This document shows positions 33,540 to 42,895 of a DNA stretch of 64,000 nt, one piece after another. Every line of letters begins with the position of its first letter. The stretch's first letter is position 1. The notes beneath the pieces were generated by a model. It made no database searches and was not told the origin of the DNA. It worked only from the letters and a program-made list of their open reading frames with translations. This DNA comes from Athripsodes cinereus (lineage: Eukaryota > Arthropoda > Insecta > Trichoptera > Leptoceridae): assembly GCA_947579605.1 (NCBI GenBank), contig OX388312.1, forward strand, positions 2,852,001 through 2,916,000, in the 5' to 3' direction. Position numbers and translations under genes: made by a program.

Positions 33540-34290
33540 TCCTACAAATTGGTGACAGGAAAAATATTCGAATTACAATTATTCGAATACACAATTATCA
33601 GAAAACACAATTGTTCGAATTTTTACACGTCATATTGGTAACAACAATTATTCGAAATACAATTCTTCGAATTTTTACTTCCTGTCCATGGAAGTATACG
33701 TTTATTTTTTATTATCAAGGCAAATAATTACTCCTATTTTCAGAGAAAGAGTGAACGTGCTTAGCGAAGTAATATTATATAATACGACTCAGTTTGCAAT
33801 CGATTTATTTAAATAGTGCCAAACGGAGGAAAAAAAATTAATATTTATTTATAATAGTGTGGGACTAGCTCGGTCTGTGTGAATTGTCTATGCATGTTAT
33901 GTTATGTTAAAAAAAAAAAAAAAAAAATTAGATATGAAAGCAATCGCCTCATTTTCTTAGGACACTAAAATAGCATTTGTTCCTTATGAACTCGTCCACA
34001 GTTGGATGAGGTATGGCTGGGGTTTTATACTCATATGAAACGTAATATATGTAATCGTGTCAATATGACCTTTTAAAGATCAAAATAAAATTAATTTAGG
34101 TTTATACAAAATGATTCGAAGAATAGGGCTTTCTAACAAATGTTAGTCGAACAATTCACTTTCTATTAATTGTAATTCGAATAGTTGATAGTCGAACAAA
34201 TGTTATTCGAAGATTTGCTAATTCGAATAATTATTTTTTCGAATAAATGTAAATTCGAACAATTGTATTTCGAAGAATTTTCATGTAATC
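33540..34290. repeat. element with arrays of TTCGAA-type motifs
   Basis: TTCGAA-like motifs recur about every 15-25 bp in two blocks, 33560-33685 and 34105-34280, on either side of a centre with a GGGACTAGCTCGGT LINE tail (33857-33925). The clustering is far beyond chance for a 6-mer. It reads like paired subterminal repeats of a DNA element whose ends I cannot fix. Confidence 0.45.
33857..33925 (+). repeat. LINE 3' tail, GGGACTAGCTCGGT family
   Basis: GGGACTAGCTCGGTCTGTG, then ATGTTATGTTA and a poly(A), as at 12352-12412. Confidence 0.7.
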
Positions 34291-35573
34291 ATTCAATGAG
34301 GTTTGCACATATGGACATCATTTTTTCATTTCGAAACCATATCTGAATTATGGACAAAATTAGTCTATCCACCCGTAGCAGAATCAATTTGGAGACCCGA
34401 TTTTTACAAATTATCAATTGATTTTCGATTGGTTTTATGTCGGATTAGATTCCTGCCCAGCCCAATATGATGTTTTGATTATTTATGATTATTTCTAAAG
34501 AATTTCAACATTTTTTGGAGGTGTGGCAGGGGGATAAATTTTTTGAAGAAAAAATCAATTCTTCTCACATCATTCAAACTACAAAAAACACATGATTATT
34601 TTACGTTAATAAAAAGAAAAACTCCATTTTACCTCATTGAATTGACGCCAAAAAGAGTAAAAACAGTAATAAAGGCCAAACTAGAGACTAAATGTACATC
34701 TGTTGTTCGCTGTTGGACTTGCTCCTGGTATATTGAGGTAGCTTGGTTGGTCTCTTGGGAGTACTTTAGTGCTCTATGGGTTCTTCCGGGTGCTTTGGGG
34801 TAGTAGGCCAGCCTGGACCTGCGACGGACTCAGAGACTAACCACTAACGCCCGTAATAGGGCGCATCTTTGATTCTTGATTTGTTACTGTTGTTTTTGCT
34901 ATATGTGTTTGATGTGCCTGTTGGTGTTTGTTTTGTTTTGACAAAAATAAAAAGAGGTAAAATCAACAATCACTTATGATTATTTTATCTTAATTAAAAG
35001 AAAAAGTGGCAAATTAAACACTTTTCTACTTTTTTACCTTGTTTCAATTAATATGTTCGATACTGTACTTATAATTGTTTTATAAAGTAGGTAGATGGCG
35101 CTCTTGCAGCTGCTTGAACCCACAACTTCTCTTTCTTTTAAATTCAAAATAATAGTTAAACATCAATTAATTTTATATTTTTTTCATTCCGACTAAAATA
35201 CAGTGTAGTTTATTTAATTATGTTGTTTTTAGTGTTTGCTGTGCTAAAGTTTAAATAATAAATTGTAAAAATAGAAACATACAAACCAAATCTAATAAAG
35301 TTTGTGACAATAATATTTAACCAAATTTGTATTATAAAAGTAGTAAAGAATAAATTATAATGTCAAATAATAGTGTAAATGCGAGATGATTTGAATCATG
35401 AAAACGGCGCAATATAAATTATCCAATAATAATAATAAAACACGTGTTGTTTAATGTTTAGTTACATTAGTTTCTGCAGTAGTAGTTAAGTTTGATATTG
35501 TTGTAAATAAAAATAAATTATAGTCTTACGAAAAATTTGAATAAATTTTAAATACCAAAGAGAAACCAAATAT
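34291..35573. other. no gene; possible LINE 3' region at 34700-34960
   Basis: 34700-34860 is G+C-richer (GTTCTTCCGGGTGCTTTGGG, then GACGGACTCAGAGACTAACC) and could be a LINE 3' UTR, but no frame supports it. The rest is A+T-rich with no feature seen. Confidence 0.4.
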
Positions 35574-35992
35574 TAGTGATGTAACGAATGTGCTATTTTA
35601 GATATTTGCGAATGCGATTGCGAATAGCGAATATTAACTTGCACGAGCTTGTCGGTGATGGCTTTACTAAAAGTGTAAATTTCTACAATTATTGCTCAAA
35701 CGTTAAAATTCTTACCCCTCCGTCGCCGAATTTTCAAAATGGTAGGTATAGGGATTTAAAATGTTTCAAAAACTTCTCGGTTTTCTCAAAGAATATTTTC
35801 TTACAGAACCTTTTTTTACGATGTACCGGGTATTTGTACTGACTATTGTTTTCTGGTAAAGTATACGGTATTTTTACCGAGTATCCAATAATTTATTAGC
35901 CAAATAGTATTCGCAAAACATTCGCATATTTTCTGCGAATGCGAATACTTTGAAATCAGCGAATAAGAATATTCGTTACATCACTAATTATT
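35574..35992. mobile_element. MITE with TAGTGATGTAACGAAT ends
   Basis: Inverted ends TAGTGATGTAACGAAT and ATTCGTTACATCACTA, with many GCGAATGCGAAT-like subterminal motifs. The inner part (AAATTCTTACCCCTCCGTCG, then GGTATTTTTACCGAGTATCC) recurs reversed at 39545-39690 and 50245-50415. It sits about 150 bp upstream of the copy A promoter block. Confidence 0.7.
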
Positions 35993-36128
35993 ATTAACCT
36001 ACTCAATATTACCTACATTACTTTTATCCTGTGTGATTTTTGCCTGTTGTGATAATTTAAACCGCGGAGACCATTTTTTATAAACACACATACCCAAACA
36101 CTACTTTTGTGTGTGTATTTCATTCGTG

Positions 36129-36193
36129 TATAAATATAGAGTCTAAAACACCATTCTTTTGCACTCTCCTTAGAGTATCGAGTAACATACGTG
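36129..36193 (+). promoter_or_regulatory. putative core promoter of JHAMT-like copy A
   Basis: A TATAAATA box (36129-36136) is followed by a 55-bp block (36139-36193) that is conserved, at the same length, upstream of copy B (51201-51255). It starts GAGTCTAAAACA and ends AACATACGTG. CCATTC at 36151 lies at the spacing of an initiator. Position and conservation are seen; promoter function is inferred. Confidence 0.55.
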
Positions 36194-36212
36194 GTGTACG
36201 GTCAAAATAAAC

Positions 36213-36563
36213 ATGAATAATCCTGCATTATACGCAAAGGCGAATAATTTACAATTTCAAATTGTCGAAGATGTCTATAAAGATTATTCTCATCTATTAA
36301 ATTTCTCAAAAAATGCAGGTGAAACAATTATGGATGTTGGATGTGGCGAGGGAAAAGTTACAATGGAGATTTTGCACAAACGACTTCCTCCAAATTTTGG
36401 CCAATTGATTGGAACAGATGTTAAAGTTCGCCAAAGCTGCGTATTCGTGTGATAATGTTAATTTTGAAGTTTTGGATATTTCCGGTGAATTGAATAATAA
36501 ATTTAAAAATAGTTTTGATCATGTTTTTTCGTTCAACTGCCTACACTGGGTTCAAAATCAGAG
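36213..36563 (+). pseudogene. JHAMT-like: copy A exon 1 (14-base deletion)
   Basis: Encodes the SAM-binding half, ending in the FSFNCLHWVQNQ region before GTAAGA. Translation from 36213 leaves the family sequence after GTDV and stops at 36450-36452. Confidence 0.85.
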
Positions 36564-36589
36564 GTAAGAAATAAATATCTATTATTAAA

Positions 36590-36970
36590 ACGTCATTTCA
36601 CATTCATTATTATTCTATATTTCACATAATATTTTATTCAGTTAAGAAGATTATCTGGTCTTTCTGAGATGGCTGATCATTGCATTGAACAGGATCACTC
36701 ATACCATCCTGACAATGTAATGATATTAGATAGGCAGGGTCGTAAAATAAATGCTCTGGAAAGAATAGAAATTATTAATGTACATATTGTAAATATCCAA
36801 ATTCCTGCACTTTCACTATTATTAGATATAAAACCACCCCCTCTTAAAATTCGTTGTATTCCATCCAACCCTTAGACTATAATATATTGTAGATTAGTTT
36901 GTTCCATTCTTTAGTTTTAAGTAACTCTTGCCCTGAAGATGTCGCAAGGCGAAAGTGCTCGGCAATTAAT
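36590..36970 (+). pseudogene. Penelope-like element, endonuclease C-terminal relic
   Basis: A 68-codon open stretch at 36669-36875 reads ADHCIEQDHSYHPDNVMILD, then RQGRKINALERIEI. The pattern (A-x-H-C-x(3-6)-H-S-Y...R-x(2)-N-x-L-E-x-x-E-I) is that of the GIY-YIG endonuclease tail of Penelope-like elements. It is followed within 60 bp by the hammerhead-like motif at 36928. The reverse transcriptase is absent. It lies in intron 1 of copy A. Family call by motif only. Confidence 0.55.
36928..36965 (+). ncRNA. hammerhead-ribozyme-like motif 2 (best fit)
   Basis: In order: TTGCC, CTGAAGA, T, GTC-GCAA-GGC (stem II closed by a GNRA loop), GAAAGTGCTC, GGCAA. TTGCC pairs with GGCAA over 5 bp (stem I). 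AGTGCT is self-complementary, as in Penelope-type hammerheads thought to act as dimers, and the next base C fits the UH cleavage position. One extra T follows CTGAAGA. Activity is not shown. Confidence 0.6.
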
Positions 36971-37108
36971 ATTTGTTATCATTGTAAATTGTTTAAATAC
37001 TTAATTTAACGTGAAAATAACAGTGTTAATAATATTACATCGTATAATTATATTTTCTAATATTACATTGAAACGAATTTTGACAACTTTAACCAAGCTT
37101 AAATTCAA

Positions 37109-37193
37109 TCTAATATATAAAATTCTCGTGTCACGGTGTTTGTTATCATACTCCTCCGAAACGGCTGGACCGATTTTGATGAAATTTTGTGTT
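37109..37193 (+). mobile_element. Helitron 5' fragment
   Basis: TCTAATATATAAAATTCTCG to GATGAAATTTTGTGTT, matching the start of the Helitrons at 8771 and 57962, then cut off by the palindrome at 37196. Confidence 0.75.
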
Positions 37194-37195
37194 TT

Positions 37196-37341
37196 CCACT
37201 AAAATAACTTTATTTAGTTAGAATGTTTTCGGAACTACTTGTTCCATCATCAGTACTGTGTTCCACCAGTTCCATCAATGGTGGAACACGTAGTTCCGAA
37301 AATGTTCTAACTAAATAAAGTTATTTTAGTGGAAAAAACAC
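37196..37341. mobile_element. palindromic Penelope-like terminus
   Basis: CCACTAAAATAACTTTATTT and its complement form the outer arms, continuing through TAGTTAGAA...GTTCCGAAAA. The left arm read on the minus strand holds a hammerhead-like core (37216-37257). The right arm has lost CTGATGA. Lies in intron 1 of copy A. Confidence 0.6.
37216..37257 (-). ncRNA. hammerhead-ribozyme-like motif 3
   Basis: Minus strand: AGTA, CTGATGA, T, GGAAC-AAGTA-GTTCC (stem II), GAAAACATTC, TAACTA. The core is intact; stem III (AACATT) has one mismatch and stem I needs a bulged A. Confidence 0.45.
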
Positions 37342-37464
37342 AGTTTTTTTATTTTTAAATTAATGATTAATATTTATATTTAGTCTGACTCCAGCTACTG
37401 GCTCCAGCTCCAATTTTGGTCAATTTCTAAAATAGGTTTTTTAGTAATAGTAATAACAACAAAG

Positions 37465-37800
37465 ACAACTTGTATTTGGCGCCGTTCAATGATCCGTGAC
37501 CATCTCAAAGGGCTGGTAAATTTTCCTGAAAAGCAGTGTTTTCAGCTTACTCCTGAATGTTGCAGAAGTGGCCAGTATGAAAATATTATACATACATACA
37601 TACCATCACGCCGCTACCCTCTCGGGGTAGGCAGAAAGGATCGAGCGCCACGTCCTTCTATCCTTGCATACATCTTTCGCTTCCGTCACTGTCATACAAT
37701 TCCTCATGCATGCTCTCCTGTTCAATGTGCTCAACACGTGACCGTCCTGTAGGATTGGATTTAAATGATCTTGCCATTTAATGAAAATATTATACTAATG
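37465..37800 (-). pseudogene. Jockey/CR1-like ORF2 scrap with RTE 3' insertion
   Basis: 37465-37567 matches the C-terminal LINE relic at 4110-4200 (GGCGCCGTTCAATGATCCG, GTTTTCAGCTTACTCCTGAA). At 37588-37781 sits a minus-strand RTE-like 3' end with a (CATA)n tail (CTCGGGGTAGGCAGAAAGG). It is flanked by the 14-bp duplication ATGAAAATATTATA (about 37576 and 37780). Confidence 0.65.
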
Positions 37801-37904
37801 ATTATATCCATCACTGTACACTGTTACCTACAAGATATCATGTGACCGTCTCCCAGATCATATCTGGGAGACGGGTGAAGATTATTAATCTACTACTACT
37901 ACTA

Positions 37905-37992
37905 CTATACCATCACGGCATATCCCACAAGTGGGGTAGCCAGCAGATCAGCTGCATGTAAGAAACATGCAAACTGCAAACATGCAAGATTA
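37905..37992 (-). repeat. repeat family X, partial
   Basis: ACCATCACGGCATATCCCAC, AAGTGGGGTAGCCAGCAG and TAAGAAACATGCAAACTG. Confidence 0.7.
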
Positions 37993-38412
37993 TTAATTAA
38001 TTCATTTAAAAAATTACATTTATTTATAGATGTTGTAGTCTTGACTTTTTAAAAGTGTATGTGTATGTTTTGTCTTGCATATAAAATCTAATATTTATTT
38101 TACGATTTGACATCTCATTATTATTAGGTAGGTATTATTTATTGTTTTTTACTTGTTTATTTTGATCTATTCTTTTTTTATTATTATTTTATATTAACTT
38201 GTTGTTGTTACTTTATTCTTGTACTTGTTTACATGTAAAAGCCGTGAATGTGGTTAAATAAATGTTTTTTTTTTTTTATTAATTTAACAAACATGAAATT
38301 CCACCAAGCATCTTCGTTCTAAAATATTAATTATTCATTCATACAGAAATTGCGAACTGTCCTCTCCGTGTCAATTTTTTTTTTAAAACAATGCCTTTTT
38401 TGTAATTTACAG
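37993..38412. other. 3' part of copy A intron 1
   Basis: Holds a LINE-type tail at 38225-38280 (ATGTAAAAGCCGTGAATGTG...AATAAATG then poly-T). At 38355-38385 there is a scrap with CTGTCCTCTCCGTG like family X. Acceptor AG at 38411-38412. Confidence 0.5.
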
Positions 38413-38693
38413 GGTTGCAATGAAAAACATCTACGACCTTCTGAAAACCGACGGAGAATGCTTGATGTGCATTCAAGCCAAGAATGCAATTTTCGACGCC
38501 TACAAGAATATGTCGGAAAATCCTCGCTGGTCATCCTATTTAAAGGACTACTGGAAATATGTGTCTCTTTATTACTTCTCCAAGGATCCAGCTGAGGAAT
38601 GCAGGAAATTGATGTACGATGCTGGATTTAAGCATGTTCAAGTTGAAACCAAACAAAAACTGTTTAATTTCTATGGAGAAAAGAGTTTGAAAG
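38413..38693 (+). pseudogene. JHAMT-like: copy A exon 2
   Basis: 281 bases, the same length as copy B exon 2. Reads AMKNIYDLLKTDGECLMCIQ, then AYKNMSENPRW, DPAEECRKLMYDAGFKHVQV and GEKSLKG. No stop in the family frame. Copy A has VSLYY where copy B has VSPYY. Donor AAG/GTATG. Confidence 0.88.
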
Positions 38694-39183
38694 GTATGTA
38701 TTTGCTTACACGATTTATATTTAATGTTGTCGCTTGTCGACCGACGGTACTTATGTAAGTTACGGTACGGGAGTTCATGTTAAATTATAAGACTTTATGA
38801 TATTATGCATAGGGAATATAATATTGTTTGTCTTAAAACATGATTTCGTTCACATCACAATGCAATATATTTGGGACCAGAGGAGACAGCCTTTTATGAT
38901 ATTTCCCAATAATTTATCATGTAGAGAATTATTTTGAGGTTTCCCATTTTTTTTTCAATTACATTCTACTATTGAGCAGGGCTCTGATGCTCCTTCTCCA
39001 AGAATAAATTCTGGTTAAGCTCTTGTTTTTTTTTAACAGATTTTAGTGCAAGAGTGAAGATATGAAAATAAGACATAATATTATATAGTATTTTGTTCTG
39101 CTCTTGCTACAAATTCAGCAGTTAATTTAAATAATATATGGTAATCTAATATTAATCTCTCAACAATTATTTTTCCTTGACAG

Positions 39184-39368
39184 AAACAATCTTCGCTATC
39201 AACCCATTCCTGGATAAGATCCCTCCAAGTCTCCACGATCAGTACTTTGAGGAATACAAGCAGCAGCTATGTGATTTGGGCTGGATTGATGAAGGAAATA
39301 ATAAAAAGGATGAAGAAACCATTTATAAAGCTTCTTTCTTATATTTAGTATGTTATGCTTCCAAATAA
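39184..39368 (+). pseudogene. JHAMT-like: copy A exon 3
   Basis: Acceptor CAG ends at 39183. Encodes ETIFAINPFLDKIPPSLHDQ, then a lysine- and glutamate-rich stretch longer by two codons than in copy B, ending with CYASK and TAA. Confidence 0.88.
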
Positions 39369-39539
39369 AATTTGAAAATGGAATGGGTGACAATTCTAAA
39401 ATAATAGGATAAAAAAACTTTATTAGGGTTTATAAACAAAACAAAGAATAACAGACCCCCTACACCAGCGATACACAAACCGCGGCCCTTGGTCGGTATA
39501 ACTGCAGCCTGCAGCTCGCCAGCAAATTATATAATGTAA

Positions 39540-39692
39540 AAATAACAGTGATAATCGGATATTCGGTAAAAATACCGGATATTTAATAATTCGAGTAAAT
39601 ATTTTATAAGAAAACTAAGGAGTTTTTGAAGTATTTCAAATTTCTAAACCATTTTGAAAATTCGGTGCCACGGGGAGGGGGGTAGAAAAATT
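39540..39692 (-). repeat. inner repeat of the TAGTGATG MITE family
   Basis: CGGTAAAAATACCGGATATT, then GGAGTTTTTGAAGTATTTC and GAAAATTCGGTG match the interior of 35705-35890 in reverse. Confidence 0.65.
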
Positions 39693-40241
39693 TAAAAAAT
39701 AGTGTTTATTAGATCGACTACAAATGAATTTTTGACAAACCCAACAATAACACTAATTAATCAGAGACTTGTGAACTACAAATTGTGAATACCGGTCGAG
39801 AATATTGACTACCCTGTTCTGATGGGTGAGCTCGGTCTCCTCAGTTTGGAGAGTCGCAGAATTATGTTTGATCTCTATTTTTGACACAAACTTCTTAATG
39901 GTGAAATCGATTTTACAGAATTGATTGAATATAATAAATCAAAAATAATGGATATCCTCTGGAAAATCGTTAATATTTTCCAGTTTGTGGCAGTCAAATT
40001 ATGACCTAAAATAACAAGCTACAGACATTATCGCAAGGACGCTTACTGTATGGCTATGTTCACATGTCCTATGACGTCACACAATTAAAACATATAAAAA
40101 CACTATTTACGTAGGCTTGCTCCTTATTTTTAAACTCTAATAATAGTAATAAATCAAATGTTTTTGTGTTAACACTTTGGAAATTCATTAGAATTAAAAT
40201 GATTTTAAAACACTGTATAATTTCCAAATTAAATTTATTCA

Positions 40242-40286
40242 CCTCAAACGTTTTCGCCAAGGCTTCTACTTGGCATCATCAGGAGT
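40242..40286 (-). ncRNA. hammerhead-ribozyme-like motif 4
   Basis: Minus strand: ACTC, CTGATGA, T, GCCAAG-TAGAAGC-CTTGGC (6-bp stem II), GAAAACGTTT, GAGG. Stem I pairs over 3 bp. AACGTT is self-complementary. Confidence 0.55.
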
Positions 40287-40340
40287 CCTCCTGATGATGC
40301 CAAGATGATGAAGTAGAAGCCTTGGCGAAAACGTTTGAGG
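40287..40340 (+). ncRNA. hammerhead-ribozyme-like motif 5
   Basis: Plus strand: CCTC, CTGATGA, T, GCCAAG / CTTGGC stem II with a 16-base loop, GAAAACGTTT, GAGG. CCTC pairs with GAGG (stem I), AACGTT is a palindromic stem III and the following T fits the UH position. It is the mirror of motif 4 with a 9-base larger loop. Confidence 0.55.
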
Positions 40341-41482
40341 TGAATAAATTTAATTTGGAAATTATACAGTGTTTTAAAATCATTTTAATAATAATAAGAA
40401 TTGATTGAGTTGATCAAATTAAACGTTACAGTCAGGAACACCAGACAATCTGTTTTATTCCATGAATCTAACACAAAGAATAATTACACCTTTCATTCAC
40501 CTGTAAATAGACTTCACAGACTGTGAAATCTGGTTGGACATGACACTGACATTTTTGCTGACAAGTTCCTCAAATATAAACGTGATGTTATTAACTATTT
40601 GAATATATAGATTGACATTGGGCAGTTGTGGTTTGTTGTTGTCTGTTTGTGTGTATATTTGTTCCTTAAAATGACACCATAGAAAATAATTTTTCCAGCA
40701 TTGTAAATTGTCACATAGTTACCCATTAATAATATAATAACTTTATTTACATTTTACTCATTGACACCCAAATTAATTATAGTAAATATTTGTTTTTGTT
40801 TCGACATTTTTAAATAAAAAGACATTTCTTAGTTTCTATTAGCACTAAATATATTTAATTTTACAACATCCATTTTTAAAGACTGCGTACTACTTGACGT
40901 CTTATTTATTTTTATTTGAAATAATCACATAAATACTCCTTGTTCATTGAAAATTTACAAGATTACCTACTATTGAATTGACTTGTGATCCATTGACTTT
41001 TTTCTCTATTCACAACTTGTGCTGTGATACTGATAATTATATTGTTCTTTTTTTTGTGTTTTGTTGACTTTTTATTATGATTGTTGTGTCTTTATTTTCT
41101 ATACTTGTGTGTACATCATATTAACTATGTATGTAAATATATAACATGTTAAAGGCTGGCACCGTGAATTGTAGGTGGATAAATAATTACACGGTAAATT
41201 GTAGGTGGATTGTCGAAAAGTTCGTCAGTAGTCGATCGCCAAGTGCGGTTTGTCTATAGGTACGCAGGTCAATTTCTACAATAGGTTATTCAGTAGTACC
41301 TACCTATTACGAAAATATTTATCATGATCATAGTTGTATTTATTATCTATTATTATCTTTCGCTGTGTGCCGTAACAAGATGTCATAGAAGTGCTCAGAT
41401 GGCAGTATGGTGGCGAGGGAGTGCATCACGCCCAGTGAATGCAATATTATGTAAATGCATATTTTTTTATTTTTTTTTAACA

Positions 41483-41575
41483 TACATAGACAATTCACAC
41501 AGATCGAGCTAGTCCCAAACTAAGATGAATCTTGTATTATGGGTACTAACACGACGATACGACGATATTATGCCA
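41483..41575 (-). repeat. LINE 3' tail, GGGACTAGCTCGGT family
   Basis: ACAATTCACACAGATCGAGC, then AGTCCCAAACT and GTATTATGGGTACTAACACG, the reverse of 12310-12395. Confidence 0.65.
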
Positions 41576-42149
41576 TCAAATTCAACTATAATTATAAGAA
41601 TAATCTGTACTCCTCACCCGGCTCATATCTGGATGCCCCATGATATCTTGTAACAGTGTACAGTGAAAGATAATAAAATAAATTCAACTATGATTATCCG
41701 ACACATGTCCCAAATATTCATACGTTGGCGGGTTGCAAGCACTTAGTTTAGGGTCGGACGACGCGATTTCATGGCTACGAGGCCTTGAGATACGAATATG
41801 ACGGGTATAACCCATAATAAGAAGACGATCTTTTCCGAGCTGACTATTGTTACCAAAAAAAAATCGCGAAATATTTTTCTTGTTTACAAACAGAAAATAT
41901 TCGCAAAACATGTTTTCTTTTGTTTACAAAACAAACAAGCGTGTAAATTTTACATACCTACCTAGTTGTTATATATACTGTCGTTTGACTTGTGTGACAT
42001 TTTGTTAGCAATTTTTAACTAAATTTTTGTGTTAACTTTATTTTGTATATGTTAATTAATATTTTTATTGCATTTAATTTTCTCTTTAATTTTTTATGAA
42101 AATTTCTACTAATCAAATATTTTTAAGTCGCTTATAGGTTAGATACCTT
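41576..42149. other. nothing recognised
   Basis: A+T-rich with a short G+C-richer part at 41690-41850 (GGTCGGACGACGCGATTTCA) for which I have no match. Confidence 0.45.
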
Positions 42150-42345
42150 CTGAATCATCATCATCATCATCAATTGCTCTACAGCTCGTTGTGAGCCTTG
42201 GCCTCCTCCAACATTTGCCTCCATTTTCCCCTATCTTGACATGTACTCCTCCAATCCCTGATCCCAATGGCATCCACATCTCTCTGTACACCATCCATCC
42301 AACGGAGTTTGGGTCTACCGACGCTACGTCTACCTTGTGGTCTTT
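42150..42345 (-). repeat. LINE 3' region, CCTTGGCCTCCTCC type
   Basis: (ATC)n, then GTGAGCCTTGGCCTCCTCCA and GATCCCAATGGCATCCACAT. The plus-strand relative is at 57141-57275. Ends in a T-run at about 42340. Confidence 0.55.
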
Positions 42346-42359
42346 TTTTTTTTTTTTTT

Positions 42360-42495
42360 TTTTTTATTTAATTTTCTTTATTCAATCAATATCATACAAA
42401 CGTTGAAACAATATATCACCAATTATCTTCAATTAAGTTGCAGCAGCCTCACTAGGTTGCCCTGTATCGAGGCGTGCTGCGTAAAAAATATATAA
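42360..42495 (-). repeat. Jockey/CR1-like LINE 3' region
   Basis: CAGCCTCACTAGGTTGCCCT and GTATCGAGGCGTGCTGCGTA match 4022-4070. Confidence 0.6.
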
Positions 42496-42589
42496 AAAAA
42501 ACATACATTCACCAAGGATTAATACATCTTACAAAAAAATAAAAATGTATAAAAATAATCACATCAGCAAATTAATAATCGATAGGTAA

Positions 42590-42895
42590 CAAATGAATAA
42601 ATGGATGAATGAATAAAAGAACAAATGAACAAACGAATAACTGAATAAATGAATAAATGAATAAATGAATAAATGAATAAATGAATAAATGAATAAATGA
42701 ATAAATGAATAAATGAATAAATGAATAAATGAATAAATGAATAAATGAATAAATGAATAAATGAATAAATGAATAAATGAATAAATGAATAAATGAATAA
42801 ATGAATAAATTAATAAATGAATAAATGAATTAATGAATAAATAAATAAATGAATAAATGAATAATTGACTAAGTGAATAAATGAATAAATGAATA
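42590..42895. repeat. 8-bp satellite (AATAAATG)n
   Basis: A nearly perfect octamer array at 42650-42820 with decayed units on both sides. It directly abuts the 3' end of the minus-strand LINE at 42896, so it probably grew from that LINE's tail. Confidence 0.9.

Larger units (their letters stand above)
36213..39368 (+). pseudogene. JHAMT-like: JHAMT-like methyltransferase copy A (frameshifted)
   Basis: Three exons, 36213-36563, 38413-38693 and 39184-39368, with GT-AG introns in phases 2 and 1, exactly as in intact copy B. The family is the class I SAM-dependent methyltransferases that make juvenile hormone (or methyl farnesoate) from the corresponding acid in the corpora allata; substrate for this paralogue is inferred, not shown. 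SAM motif I (DVGCGEGK) and GTDV are present. Then 14 bases found in copy B at 51516-51529 are missing after 36422, shifting the frame to a stop at residue 80. Downstream exons remain open in the expected frame and both splice sites are intact. That means either a very recent inactivation or an assembly deletion. Without the gap it would be about 276 residues. AATAAA overlaps the stop codon (39364-39369). Confidence 0.85.
39929..40396. mobile_element. Penelope-like element terminal insert (468 bp)
   Basis: Bounded by the 12-bp duplication AGAATTGATTGA. The second half is a near-perfect palindrome (about 40195-40386) whose arms both carry a hammerhead-like core, reading outward on opposite strands. 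Collinear with the relic at 10265-10440. No coding part. Confidence 0.65.
39759..41180 (+). pseudogene. CR1-like LINE 3' part, split by a Penelope-like insert
   Basis: Encodes GELGLLSLESRRIMFDLYF, a stop, then HKLLNGEIDFTELIE up to 39928, and from 40397 ELIKLNVTVRNTRQSVLFHE, then FADKFLKYKRDVINYL. The 12-bp AGAATTGATTGA is duplicated at 39917-39928 and 40397-40408 around the insert, and removing one copy restores the frame. The 3' UTR runs to a tail with AAGGCTGGCACCGTGAATTG and ATAAATAATT. Confidence 0.7.
39708..41270. mobile_element. MITE of the 6834 type, split by a LINE
   Basis: The left half at 39708-39758 (CGACTACAAATGAATTTTTG, CAACAATAACAC) and the right half at 41180-41270 (TTACACGGTAAATTG, GATTGTCGAAAAGTTCGTCA) align with the intact MITE at 6834-6987. 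A LINE fragment fills the gap. Confidence 0.6.

Noticed and set aside
34543..34803. An 86-codon open frame
   Set aside because: Changes composition midway, passes into a probable LINE 3' UTR and has no recognisable motif.
36669..36875. Considered as an alternative exon of JHAMT-like copy A
   Set aside because: No splice sites fit, copy B has no counterpart, and the peptide resembles a Penelope-type endonuclease tail.
42590..42895. Regular octamer array considered as a CRISPR-like array
   Set aside because: There are no spacers between units; it is a simple satellite in a eukaryotic genome.
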